Shown one piece after another: positions 47,300 to 55,161 of a DNA stretch of 64,000 nt. A program made the position numbers and the translations under genes. The stretch is from Modestobacter sp. DSM 44400 (GTDB taxonomy: Bacteria > Actinomycetota > Actinomycetes > Mycobacteriales > Geodermatophilaceae). The stretch covers positions 310,001-374,000 of the forward strand of contig NZ_FNOZ01000001.1 in the NCBI RefSeq assembly GCF_900107175.1, in the 5' to 3' direction. Position 1 is the stretch's first letter, and every line of letters begins with the position of its first letter. The notes below the pieces were generated by a model that did not search any database, had not been told where the DNA came from, and saw only the letters and a program-made list of their open reading frames with translations.

Positions 47300-47575
47300 T
47301 CAGGCGAGCGAGAGCAACAAGCGCTCGAGTTCGCGGAGATCGACCTCGCGGGTCTCCTCCTCGGAGTTGATCGAGCAGTACCGCATCCCGGTACTGACAA
47401 CGGCAAAGCTCGCCTTGTTCAGCGCCTTGGACGCGGCCGCCAGCTGGGTGACCACGGCGGCACAGTCGCGGCCGTCCTCGATCATCCGGACGACGCCGCC
47501 GATCTGGCCCTGAATGCGATTGAGGCGCTTCACGACGTCGCCGAGCTCGCCCTGGGGGATGTCCACGTGCTCCAC
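47300..47575 (-). CDS. cstR: CsoR/CstR-family repressor, persulfide-sensing type
   Basis: About 91 residues, all-helical DUF156 repressor: GDVVKRLNRIQGQIGGVVRMIEDGRDCAAVVTQLAAASKALNKASFAVVSTGMRYC. It keeps the two reactive cysteines but has Gly where copper-sensing CsoR has the His ligand four residues before the second Cys, which fits the CstR (persulfide) class rather than Cu(I) sensing. GTG at 47575 is chosen, next to a perfect palindromic operator; GTG at 47566 is an alternative. Divides regulation of the downstream rhodanese-dioxygenase genes. Confidence 0.82.
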   Translation of the reverse strand: MEHVDIPQGELGDVVKRLNRIQGQIGGVVRMIEDGRDCAAVVTQLAAASKALNKASFAVVSTGMRYCSINSEEETREVDLRELERLLLSLA

Positions 47576-47580
47576 TGTAG

Positions 47581-47596
47581 ATACCCCCGGGGGTAT
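47581..47596. promoter_or_regulatory. Palindromic CsoR/CstR operator
   Basis: Perfect 16-bp palindrome atacccccgggggtat. It matches the known operator type of the CsoR/CstR family (TACCCC..GGGGTA with C/G-rich centre). It lies 5 bp before the repressor start codon, consistent with autoregulation of the whole operon. Confidence 0.85.
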
Positions 47597-47832
47597 GCGC
47601 AAGGATCGACTTCCTCCGCACAGGCTTTCGCGTGACAGGGGGCCAGCTGACCGTCAGCCGCCTCGGCTCACCGCAGTTATCGCTGATGCCCTGGCCGTCG
47701 AGGAAGGCCGCGAAGCCGAAAGGGGCGAAAGCTGCTGCGCACCCAACGCCTTCAGTAGGGCGGCATCCAACGACACCCCTGAGGCGTGTGGCTGCGGAGA
47801 AGCCTGCGCAGTGAAGCCGACGACGTCCCGAG

Positions 47833-48020
47833 TCAATCGTGGACGGGCTGACCGCTGACGTGATGGTCGGCGTGGAAGAGGGCCTCGTTGAGGAGGTTGC
47901 GCACGTGGCCACCTCGCAGGCGGTAGAGCACTCGACGCCCGTCTCGGGGTCCGTCGACCACGCCGGCAAGGCGCAGCTTGAACAGGTGCTGACTGGCCAC
48001 CGTGGGTCGATCCGCAGGTC
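47833..48020 (-). pseudogene. ArsR-type regulator remnant (C-terminal half)
   Basis: The frame contains TVASQHLFKLRLAGVVDGPRDGRRVLYRLRGGHVRNLLNEALFHADHH, the recognition helix, wing and last helix of an ArsR/SmtB repressor ending with HADHH. The N-terminal helices (DPTRLRIL-type) are absent; sequence before about 48020 is unrelated. So a truncated gene, perhaps once the regulator of a metal transporter. Confidence 0.65.
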
Positions 48021-48106
48021 GAAAGCAACCTTCAGCATTCCCCACAAGCAGGCCACTCGGCGGGTCGGAGTGGCCGACCGGGGGACAACTCTGCCCGGCC
48101 CCGCTC

Positions 48107-48373
48107 TCAGGCGTCGGCGCGCGGGTCGCCCCGCCGCCCGGGCGTTGTCTGGCGGACCAGCCGCCGGGCCGTGTCCACCTCCCGGGCGACCGGACCGCGA
48201 ACGCCCCCGGCGTGGATCTCGGCGTCGTCGGGCGGCCGGTGATTGCGCAGGTCGTCCTCGAGCTGCCGGATCGCCCGCCCCAGGACGGCGACCTGGCCCG
48301 GCTCACGCACCGGCTCCCCGGCCCGCATGGCGATGACCGCCTCGGTCACCGCGTCCGACGTCCGCTCCAGCAA
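48107..48373 (-). CDS. Hypothetical protein (88 aa)
   Basis: Possible small gene immediately inside the right repeat. TTG at 48373 or ATG at 48328 could start it. The product has a helical segment (AVLGRAIRQLEDDLRNH) and a basic end; no family recognised and no clear ribosome binding site. May be chance. Confidence 0.3.
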   Translation of the reverse strand: MLERTSDAVTEAVIAMRAGEPVREPGQVAVLGRAIRQLEDDLRNHRPPDDAEIHAGGVRGPVAREVDTARRLVRQTTPGRRGDPRADA

Positions 48374-48385
48374 TACGCCGAGAAT

Positions 48386-48406
48386 CAGTTCGACGACTAC
48401 CGCTGA
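48386..48406 (+). repeat. Right direct repeat (att-like), copy of yajQ 3' end
   Basis: 21 bp, 20 identical to 43492-43512, reading as a remnant of the QFDNYR-stop end of yajQ (here QFDDYR). Neighbouring bases on both sides are unrelated to yajQ, so only the 3' tip is duplicated. Confidence 0.7.
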
Positions 48407-48448
48407 CGTCCCAAGGGCGCCCGGCGGGCCGCCGGGCGCCGCCGGCGT

Positions 48449-49327
48449 TCACCGCTGGCCGAGGTCCCGGGCCATCTCCTCCAGTCGCGCGATCCGCTGC
48501 GGCATCGGCGGATGGGTGGCGAACATGGTGGCCATCCCGGCCCCGCGGAACGGGTTGGCGATCATCAGGTGGCTCTGGGCCACCAGCCGGTCCTCCTGCG
48601 GCAGCGGCCGGGCGGCGACGCCGCTCTCCAGCTTGCGCAGCGCCCCGGCCAGCGCGAGTGGGTCCTGCGAGAGCTGGGCACCGGATGCATCGGCCTGGAA
48701 CTCGCGGCTGCGGCTGACCGCCATCTGCACCAGCCCGGCGGCCACCGGCCCCAGGAAGACCAGCAGCAGTCCACCCATGGCGTTCCCTCCACCCCGCTCG
48801 TCGGAGCGACCCCCACCGAACAGCGACGCGAACATCGCCATGTGCGCCAGGTAGGTCACCACCGTGGCCATCGCCCCGGCGACGGAGCTGATCAGGATGT
48901 CGCGGTTGTAGACGTGGGAGAGCTCGTGGGCCAGCACGCCGCGCAGCTCCCGGCGGTCGAGCAGCTCGAGGATGCCTTGCGTGCAGCAGACGGCGGCCTT
49001 GCGCGGGTTGCGCCCGGTGGCGAAGGCGTTGGGCTGGTCGGTGGGGCTGACGTAGAGCCGGGGCATGGGCTGGCGGGCCTGGGTGGCCAGCTCCCGGACG
49101 ATCGTGTAAAGCTGCGGCGCCTGGGTCTCGGTGACCGGGAAGGCACGCATGGCCCGCAGCGCCAGCTTGTCCGAGTTGAAGTAGGCGTAACCGTTGACGG
49201 CCAGCGCGATGACCAGCGCGATGAACAGGCCGCCGCGTCCGCCGATCAGCGCGCCGACGGCCAGGATGACCCCACCCATCAGGCCCAGCAGCAGAGCGGT
49301 CTTCAGAGCGTTGTTCCAGCGGTGCAC
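48449..49327 (-). CDS. htpX: HtpX-type membrane M48 zinc metalloprotease
   Basis: 292 residues; two N-terminal membrane segments, zinc site HELSH (134-138), third ligand in [12 protein letters not shown] and additional C-terminal hydrophobic segments ([32 protein letters not shown]). HtpX degrades misfolded membrane proteins. GTG start at 49327. In mycobacteria htpX lies near yajQ and grcC1, supporting that the intervening island is inserted. Confidence 0.95.
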   Translation of the reverse strand: MHRWNNALKTALLLGLMGGVILAVGALIGGRGGLFIALVIALAVNGYAYFNSDKLALRAMRAFPVTETQAPQLYTIVRELATQARQPMPRLYVSPTDQPNAFATGRNPRKAAVCCTQGILELLDRRELRGVLAHELSHVYNRDILISSVAGAMATVVTYLAHMAMFASLFGGGRSDERGGGNAMGGLLLVFLGPVAAGLVQMAVSRSREFQADASGAQLSQDPLALAGALRKLESGVAARPLPQEDRLVAQSHLMIANPFRGAGMATMFATHPPMPQRIARLEEMARDLGQR

Positions 49328-49557
49328 GCCCGCTCAACGCCCGCTTGCCGACGCCCGTTCCCCCGACGGGCCCGACGACCGGCGGGTGAGAGCCAGCGCA
49401 CGCGACCAGGCGCAGCACCGGGGGAATCGACGCGGCCCCGGCGGTGCTGCCCACTGAAGAGCAGGCTCTCTCCTGTGTCCCGTCCCTCACGTTGGCACAG
49501 CGGCGAGTCACACCCGGCAACGCGCACGTAACCTGACCGGTCGGAGGTCCACAACAG

Positions 49558-51546
49558 ATGACTGGCATCACACCAGGCAGCACCGCCCCCGCCGGCGCGG
49601 CCGTCGACGCCCCCAGCTCCGCCCCCGGCGGACTGGTCAAGAGCGTCGTCGCCCTCGACCGGGTCGTCATCCGCTTGGCCGGTGACTCCGGCGACGGCAT
49701 GCAGTTGACCGGCGGCCGCTTCACCAGCGAGACGGCGACCTTCGGCAACGACCTATCGACGTTGCCGAACTTTCCCGCCGAGATCCGGGCGCCAACGGGA
49801 ACCCTGCCCGGCGTCAGCTCCTTCCAGCTGCATTTCGCCGACCACGACATCATGACCCCCGGGGACGCCCCCGACGTGCTGATCGTGATGAACCCGGCCG
49901 CGCTGAAGGCCAACCTGCCCGACCTGCCCGGTGGCGGCCTCCTGATCGCCGACGCCGACGAGTTCACGCCGCGGAACCTGGCCAAGGTCGGCTACGCGAG
50001 CAACCCCCTCGAGGACGGGTCGCTGGACGGGTGGCAGCTGGTCAGCGTGCCGCTGACCTCCATGACGACCGACGCGCTCGCGGACTCGGGCCTGGGCAAG
50101 AAGGAGGCCGAGCGGAGCAAGAACATGTTCACCCTCGGTTTGCTGTCGTGGATGTACCACCGGCCGACCGAGGGCACGATCCGCTTCCTGGAGCGACAGT
50201 TCCGCCGCAAGCCGCAGATCGCCGCGGCGAACATCGCCGCGTTCCGGGCCGGCTACAACTACGGCGTCACGACCGAGGCCTTCGCGGTCTCCTACGAGAT
50301 CAAGCCGGCCCCGATGGCACCGGGGAAGTACCGCAACATCTCCGGCAACCAGGCGCTCGCGCTGGCCATCGTCGCGGCCGGGCAGCGCTCCGGCCTGCCG
50401 GTGTTCCTGGGCGCGTATCCGATCACGCCCGCCTCGGACGTGCTGCACGAGCTGTCCAAGCACAAGGCCTTCGGGGTGCGGACCTTCCAGGCCGAGGACG
50501 AGATCGCCGGAATCGGCGCAGCGCTCGGAGCCTCCTTCGGGGGCGCGCTCGGCGTCACGACGACCTCGGGTCCCGGCGTGGCGCTCAAGTCCGAGACCAT
50601 CGGCCTGGCGGTGATGACCGAACTTCCGCTGGTCATCGTCGACGTGCAGCGCGGCGGGCCGTCGACCGGCCTGCCGACCAAGACCGAGCAGTCGGACCTG
50701 CTGCAGGCGCTCTATGGCCGCAACGGTGAGGCCCCGGTGCCGGTGATCGCGCCGCGGTCCCCCGGTGACTGCTTCGACGCCGCCCTCGAGGCAGCGAGGA
50801 TCGCGCTGACCTACCGGACGCCGGTGATTCTGCTGTCCGACGGCTACCTCGCCAACGGTGCCGAGCCGTGGGCGGTGCCGATCATCGACGAGCTGCCCGA
50901 CCTGCGGGTGGACTTCGCGACCGAGCCCAACGGCGAGGACGGCGAGTTCCTCCCCTACCTGCGCGACCCGGAGACCCTGGCGCGCGCCTGGGCCGTCCCG
51001 GGGACCGCGGGTCTGCAGCACCGCATCGGCGGCCTGGAGAAGGCCGACAAGACCGGCAACATCTCCTACGACGCCGACAACCACGACTTCATGGTGCGCA
51101 CGCGCCAGGCCAAGGTCGACGGCATCGCCGCCTCCCTCCCGCCGACGGAGGTCGACGACCCCGACGGGGATGCCCGCGTCGCCGTCATCGGCTGGGGCTC
51201 GACCTACGGGCCGATCGGGGCCGCCTGCCGTCGGATCCGGGCCTCGGGTCGGTCCATCGCCCAGGTCCACCTCCGGCACCTCAACCCGCTGCCGGCCGAC
51301 CTCGGCGAGATCCTCGCCCGCTACGACCGCGTCGTCTGCCCGGAGATGAACCTCGGGCAGCTGGCCATGGTGCTGCGGGCGAAGTTCCTCGTGGACGTGC
51401 AGAGCCACACTCAGGTGCGCGGCCTGCCCTTCCGGGCCGCCGAGCTGGCCGCCGTCCTGCAGGACGTCATCGACGGCACCACCGGGACGGTCGCCACCTC
51501 CGACAGCAGCTCCGACACCCCTGCACAGACGGGAGCGGCCCTGTGA
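49558..51546 (+). CDS. korA: 2-oxoglutarate:ferredoxin oxidoreductase, alpha (fused gamma-alpha) subunit
   Basis: 662 residues. The N-terminal gamma domain (VIRLAGDSGDGMQLTGGRFT) is fused to the alpha domain beginning RNISGNQALALAIVAAGQRSGLPVFLGAYPITPASDVLHELSKH, followed by the characteristic VGVTTTSGPGVALKSETIGLAVMTELP. CoA-dependent oxidative decarboxylation of 2-oxoglutarate to succinyl-CoA with ferredoxin as acceptor, the alternative to the Lpd-dependent complex in actinobacteria. ATG at 49558 with GGAGG upstream. Overlaps korB by 4 bp (GTGA). Confidence 0.95.
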   Translation: MTGITPGSTAPAGAAVDAPSSAPGGLVKSVVALDRVVIRLAGDSGDGMQLTGGRFTSETATFGNDLSTLPNFPAEIRAPTGTLPGVSSFQLHFADHDIMTPGDAPDVLIVMNPAALKANLPDLPGGGLLIADADEFTPRNLAKVGYASNPLEDGSLDGWQLVSVPLTSMTTDALADSGLGKKEAERSKNMFTLGLLSWMYHRPTEGTIRFLERQFRRKPQIAAANIAAFRAGYNYGVTTEAFAVSYEIKPAPMAPGKYRNISGNQALALAIVAAGQRSGLPVFLGAYPITPASDVLHELSKHKAFGVRTFQAEDEIAGIGAALGASFGGALGVTTTSGPGVALKSETIGLAVMTELPLVIVDVQRGGPSTGLPTKTEQSDLLQALYGRNGEAPVPVIAPRSPGDCFDAALEAARIALTYRTPVILLSDGYLANGAEPWAVPIIDELPDLRVDFATEPNGEDGEFLPYLRDPETLARAWAVPGTAGLQHRIGGLEKADKTGNISYDADNHDFMVRTRQAKVDGIAASLPPTEVDDPDGDARVAVIGWGSTYGPIGAACRRIRASGRSIAQVHLRHLNPLPADLGEILARYDRVVCPEMNLGQLAMVLRAKFLVDVQSHTQVRGLPFRAAELAAVLQDVIDGTTGTVATSDSSSDTPAQTGAAL

Positions 51547-52652
51547 CCGCCATCGAGTCCACCAACGCCCACGTCCACGACCTCGGCATGCCGGGCAACC
51601 CGATCTCCGCTGCGATCGCGGACTCGGTCGCCGTCTCCGGGGAGAAGCAAACCGCGCTCAAGGCCAAGGACCTCAAGACCGACCAGGAGGTCCGCTGGTG
51701 CCCCGGTTGCGGTGACTACGTCATCCTCAACGCCGTCCAGAGTTTCCTACCCAGCCTGGGCATCGCCCGCGAGGACATGGTCATCGTGTCCGGGATCGGC
51801 TGCTCCTCGCGGTTCCCGTACTACATGAACACCTACGGGATGCACTCGATACACGGCCGCGCGCCGGCGATCGCCACCGGTCTGGCCGCCTCCCGGCCGG
51901 ACCTGTCGGTGTGGGTGGTGACCGGGGACGGCGACGCGCTGTCGATCGGCGGCAACCACCTGATCCACACGCTGCGCCGCAACGTGAACCTGACGATCCT
52001 GCTGTTCAACAACCGGATCTACGGGCTCACCAAGGGTCAGTACTCCCCCACCAGCGAGATCGGCAAGGTCACCAAGTCCACCCCGATGGGCTCGCTGGAC
52101 CACCCGTTCAACCCGGTGTCGCTGGCGCTGGGCGCGGACGCCACGTTCGTCGGCCGGGCGATGGACTCCGACCGCAAGGGGCTCACCGACGTGCTGCGCC
52201 AGGCGGCGGAGCACCAGGGCACGTCGCTGGTGGAGATCTACCAGAACTGCAACATCTTCAACGACGGCGCGTTCGAGCTGCTCAAGGACCCGGCCACGGG
52301 CACCCAGTGGACGATCCCGCTGGTGCACGGCGAGCCCCTGGTCTTCGGCCCGGGCGGGGCGTCCTGCGTGGTGCGCGACGAGGTCGGCGGGCTGCGCATC
52401 GCCGAGCGCAACCAGGTCGACGCCTCGGAGATCGTGGTCCACGACGCGCACCGCAACGACCCCTCCTACGCCTTTGCGCTGTCCCGGCTGTCCTCCCAGG
52501 ATCTCCGGTACACCCCGATGGGTGTGTTCCGCTCGGTCGACAAGCCGGTCTACGACCGGATGATGGCCGACCAGCTCGAGGAGGCCCGCGCCGAGCGGCC
52601 GGCCGACCTCGCCGCCCTGCTGGCCGGCGGCGACAGCTGGACCGTGAGCTGA
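51543..52652 (+). CDS. korB: 2-oxoglutarate:ferredoxin oxidoreductase, beta subunit
   Basis: 369 residues. Binds thiamine diphosphate (GDGDALSIGGNHLIHTLRRNVNLTILLFNN) and one 4Fe-4S cluster: Cys53 and Cys56 in WCPGCGDY, Cys87 in IGCSSR and a fourth in YQNCNIF. The GTG at 51543 overlaps the korA stop, and the frame upstream inside korA is an artefact. Followed by the structured element 52651-52811. Confidence 0.95.
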   Translation: MTAIESTNAHVHDLGMPGNPISAAIADSVAVSGEKQTALKAKDLKTDQEVRWCPGCGDYVILNAVQSFLPSLGIAREDMVIVSGIGCSSRFPYYMNTYGMHSIHGRAPAIATGLAASRPDLSVWVVTGDGDALSIGGNHLIHTLRRNVNLTILLFNNRIYGLTKGQYSPTSEIGKVTKSTPMGSLDHPFNPVSLALGADATFVGRAMDSDRKGLTDVLRQAAEHQGTSLVEIYQNCNIFNDGAFELLKDPATGTQWTIPLVHGEPLVFGPGGASCVVRDEVGGLRIAERNQVDASEIVVHDAHRNDPSYAFALSRLSSQDLRYTPMGVFRSVDKPVYDRMMADQLEEARAERPADLAALLAGGDSWTVS

Positions 52653-52811
52653 GCACATCGTCATCCTCACGGATGACACTGCGCCCACGTGCCGTGCCCC
52701 GGCTGCACAGCGCCGTTTCCTGTGCCACCTCGGGAGGGCCTCCGGCCCTCCGCTCGGCGTGACCCGCTTTGCGGTCACGCAACACGGGGGCATCCGGATG
52801 ACGATGTGCTC
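52651..52811. repeat. 161-bp element with perfect 16-bp terminal inverted repeats (MITE-like)
   Basis: gagcacatcgtcatcc at 52651-52666 is repeated inverted at 52796-52811. The ends overlap the korB stop and the stop of the convergent PQQ-type dehydrogenase. The inside is densely palindromic: ggagggcc...ggccctcc at about 52732-52750, and gcgtgacc...ggtcacgc just after. Either a miniature inverted-repeat element or an elaborate shared terminator. Confidence 0.7.
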
Positions 52812-54006
52812 AGTGCGGCGTCACCCGCAGCAGCAGGTCCTCGCCGTCCCCGTTGTCGGTGGTGAGGTACAGCGCCCCGTCGCTGCCCAGCTGGGGGCTG
52901 CGGATGCGGCCGTAGTCGTCTTCCACCTCCGGCAAGCGGAACTGCTCCACGAGCGCCCCGTCCGGACCGATCCGCAGCGCGAGCACGCCGGTGTCCTTCT
53001 GCACGCCGACCAGTAGCAGTCCCTCGTAGCTCCCCCACTCCTCCCCGTCGAGGAAGGTGGCGCCGGAGGTGGCGATCGTCGGGTCCCCGGACGACCACAC
53101 GGCGGGCACGGCCCCGGGCAGGTCGAGGTCGGTCATCGGGACGCTCTCGTCGTAGCCACCGTGGGCACCGTCGGGGTCGTACCCGAAGTTCCCGCCGGCG
53201 ACCGAGGAATTCACCTCGTCGTCGCGGCCCGTGCCCTGCTCGACGGTGTAGACCGCGTCGGTCCCCGGCTGGACGGCGATGCCCTGCACGTTGCGGTGCC
53301 CATAGCTGAGCACGAGCCGGGTCCGGGGGCCGGCGTCGGCGGCGAACGGGTTGCCGGCAGCCGGTCCCCCGGTGGCAGCATCGATCCTCAGCACCTTGCC
53401 GGCCAGCGAGCCGAGGTCCTGCGCGTTGCTGCCTACTGCGTTGTCTCCGGTGCCTACCAGCAGGGCGCCGGTCCGGTCGAAGCGCAGCCGGCACCCGCCG
53501 TGCCGTCCGGAGGCGGCGTTGACCGGGATGCCGCCGAGCAGCGGATCGGCCACCCGCGTGGCCGCCGTCCACTGGGCATCGACGGCCCAGGCGACCAGCT
53601 CGATGCCCGGCCCGCCGTCCGCACCGCCGTCAGTGACGCCCTGACAGGTGTAGAACCGCCGGTTCACGGCGAAACCGGGGTCCAGGACCAGGCCCATCAG
53701 CCCGGTCTCGCCGCGGGCGAACAGGTCACCGAAGTCGGCCGCCACCGGCTGCACGGTGCCGTCGGGCAGCACGGCGGTGAGCCCGCCGGGGCGCTCGTCG
53801 AGCAGCAGCGTGCCGTCGGGGGCCTGGGCGACGTCCCAGGGGTGGTCCAGGCCATAGGCGACCACCTCGACCTGCAGCCCGGGCGCGCCGGCGGGCGGGG
53901 CCGTCAGGGAGGAGCCGGAGGGCACGCCGGCGACGGCGCCGCCCCCGCAGCCGGACAGCACGAGGACGGCGGTCAGACCGGCGAGGGGCACGGAAAGGCG
54001 GCGCAC
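52810..54006 (-). CDS. PQQ-dependent sugar dehydrogenase-type beta-propeller lipoprotein
   Basis: 398 residues. Signal peptide with lipobox LSGC (Cys20), then a six-bladed propeller of the glucose/sorbosone dehydrogenase type: GLDHPWDVAQAPDGTLLLDERPG, FARGETGLMGLVLDPGF, RHGGCRLRFDRTGALLVGTGDN, SYGHRNVQGIAVQPG, GGNFGYDPDG. It is an extracytoplasmic protein; PQQ use is assumed from the family, not shown. GTG at 54006; the GGAGGA directly abuts it, so the true start might differ slightly. It follows the polyprenyl synthase by 20 bp. Confidence 0.85.
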   Translation of the reverse strand: MRRLSVPLAGLTAVLVLSGCGGGAVAGVPSGSSLTAPPAGAPGLQVEVVAYGLDHPWDVAQAPDGTLLLDERPGGLTAVLPDGTVQPVAADFGDLFARGETGLMGLVLDPGFAVNRRFYTCQGVTDGGADGGPGIELVAWAVDAQWTAATRVADPLLGGIPVNAASGRHGGCRLRFDRTGALLVGTGDNAVGSNAQDLGSLAGKVLRIDAATGGPAAGNPFAADAGPRTRLVLSYGHRNVQGIAVQPGTDAVYTVEQGTGRDDEVNSSVAGGNFGYDPDGAHGGYDESVPMTDLDLPGAVPAVWSSGDPTIATSGATFLDGEEWGSYEGLLLVGVQKDTGVLALRIGPDGALVEQFRLPEVEDDYGRIRSPQLGSDGALYLTTDNGDGEDLLLRVTPH

Positions 54007-54026
54007 TCCTCCAGGATGCGCGACGC

Positions 54027-55091
54027 TCAGCTGGTGCGGGTGACCACATAGGTGCACAGCGACGACAGTGCCTGGCGCACCGGCCCGTCCGGCACGGCCG
54101 ACAGCCGGCCCCGGGCACGGTCGGCGTACTCGCCGAGCACCTCGTTCGCCCGGGCCAGGGACGCCGAGGATCGCAGCAGTGCCAGCGCCTCGGCGTGCAG
54201 GTCGTCATCGATGACCGGGCCGGCGACGAGTTCCCGCAGCCGCGCCTCGGCCGGGTCGTCGCCGGCCAGCGCGAACAACACCGGCAGGGTGGCGATGCCT
54301 TCGCGCAGGTCGGTGCCAGGTGACTTCCCGGAGGCAGTGCTCTCGCTGACGATGTCGATCAGGTCGTCGGAGAGCTGGAAGGCGACCCCGACCTCCTCGC
54401 CGAAGGCGGTCAGCGCGGTCACCAGCTCGTCGTCGACGCCGGCGAAGGAGGCACCGAAGCGGGCCGAGGTGGCCACGAGCGAGCCGGTCTTGTCGGCCAG
54501 CACGGCCAGGTAGTGGGCGATCGGGTCCTCGCCGGGGCCGGCTCCCACGGTCTCCCGGAGCTGCCCGGTGACCAGCCGCTCGAAGGTGCGGGCCTGCACC
54601 CTGACGGCCTCGGGCCCCAGATCGGCGAGCAGGTCCGACGCGCGGGCGAAGAGGAAGTCGCCGGTCAGGATGGCGACGCTGTTGCCCCAGCGGCTGTTCG
54701 CGCTGGGGGCGCCGCGGCGCACGGACGCCTCGTCCATCACGTCGTCGTGGTACAGCGTGGCCAGGTGGGTCAGCTCGCAGACCACCGCCGACTCGACCAC
54801 CCCCGGGGCGCGCGGGTCGCCCAGCTGCGCGGCCAGCAGCGCCAGCATGGGCCGGAAGCGCTTGCCGCCGGCGGCCATCAGGTGCCCGGCGGCCTCGCTG
54901 ACGAAGGGGTGCTCGCTGGCCACGGACGAAGTCAGGGCGGCCTCCACCCGGGCGAGGCCGTCGGCGAGGGACTCGCCGAGCTCCCCCTCGGGCAGCCAGG
55001 CCCCGATGGTCGAGGCGGGAGTGGAAGGCCGGTGCCACAGCTGGGCGTCGCCCCCGCTGCCCCGTGCGCTGGTGGTGCCGGCTCCGCTCAT
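54027..55091 (-). CDS. Trans-polyprenyl diphosphate synthase (GrcC-like)
   Basis: 354 residues. First Asp-rich motif DDVMD (116-120), second DDLID (242-246), and GGKRFRPMLALLAAQLG: a chain-elongating all-trans prenyl synthase. Position between htpX/korAB and nuo fits a long-chain enzyme for the menaquinone side chain; M. tuberculosis grcC1 (Rv0562) beside htpX (Rv0563) supports this. ATG at 55091 is used; an in-frame opening to 55142 has no support. Product chain length is not readable with certainty. Confidence 0.9.
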   Translation of the reverse strand: MSGAGTTSARGSGGDAQLWHRPSTPASTIGAWLPEGELGESLADGLARVEAALTSSVASEHPFVSEAAGHLMAAGGKRFRPMLALLAAQLGDPRAPGVVESAVVCELTHLATLYHDDVMDEASVRRGAPSANSRWGNSVAILTGDFLFARASDLLADLGPEAVRVQARTFERLVTGQLRETVGAGPGEDPIAHYLAVLADKTGSLVATSARFGASFAGVDDELVTALTAFGEEVGVAFQLSDDLIDIVSESTASGKSPGTDLREGIATLPVLFALAGDDPAEARLRELVAGPVIDDDLHAEALALLRSSASLARANEVLGEYADRARGRLSAVPDGPVRQALSSLCTYVVTRTS

Positions 55092-55161
55092 CAACCGACG
55101 AAGATAGCGGCCGCGCGAGTCCACCCGAGCACCGGGCTCCACCGCCGTCCCCGCTCGGCCC

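Noticed and set aside
47604-47832. Cys-rich plus-strand frame (CC ... CGCGEAC) between the operator and the ArsR remnant
   Set aside because: Would start antisense to the repressor gene; no start signal; five Cys alone are not enough to call a metal-binding protein.
43021-48406. CRISPR array or phage genes in the island
   Set aside because: No regularly spaced repeats and no phage structural, integrase or Cas motifs found; only the transposase remnant.
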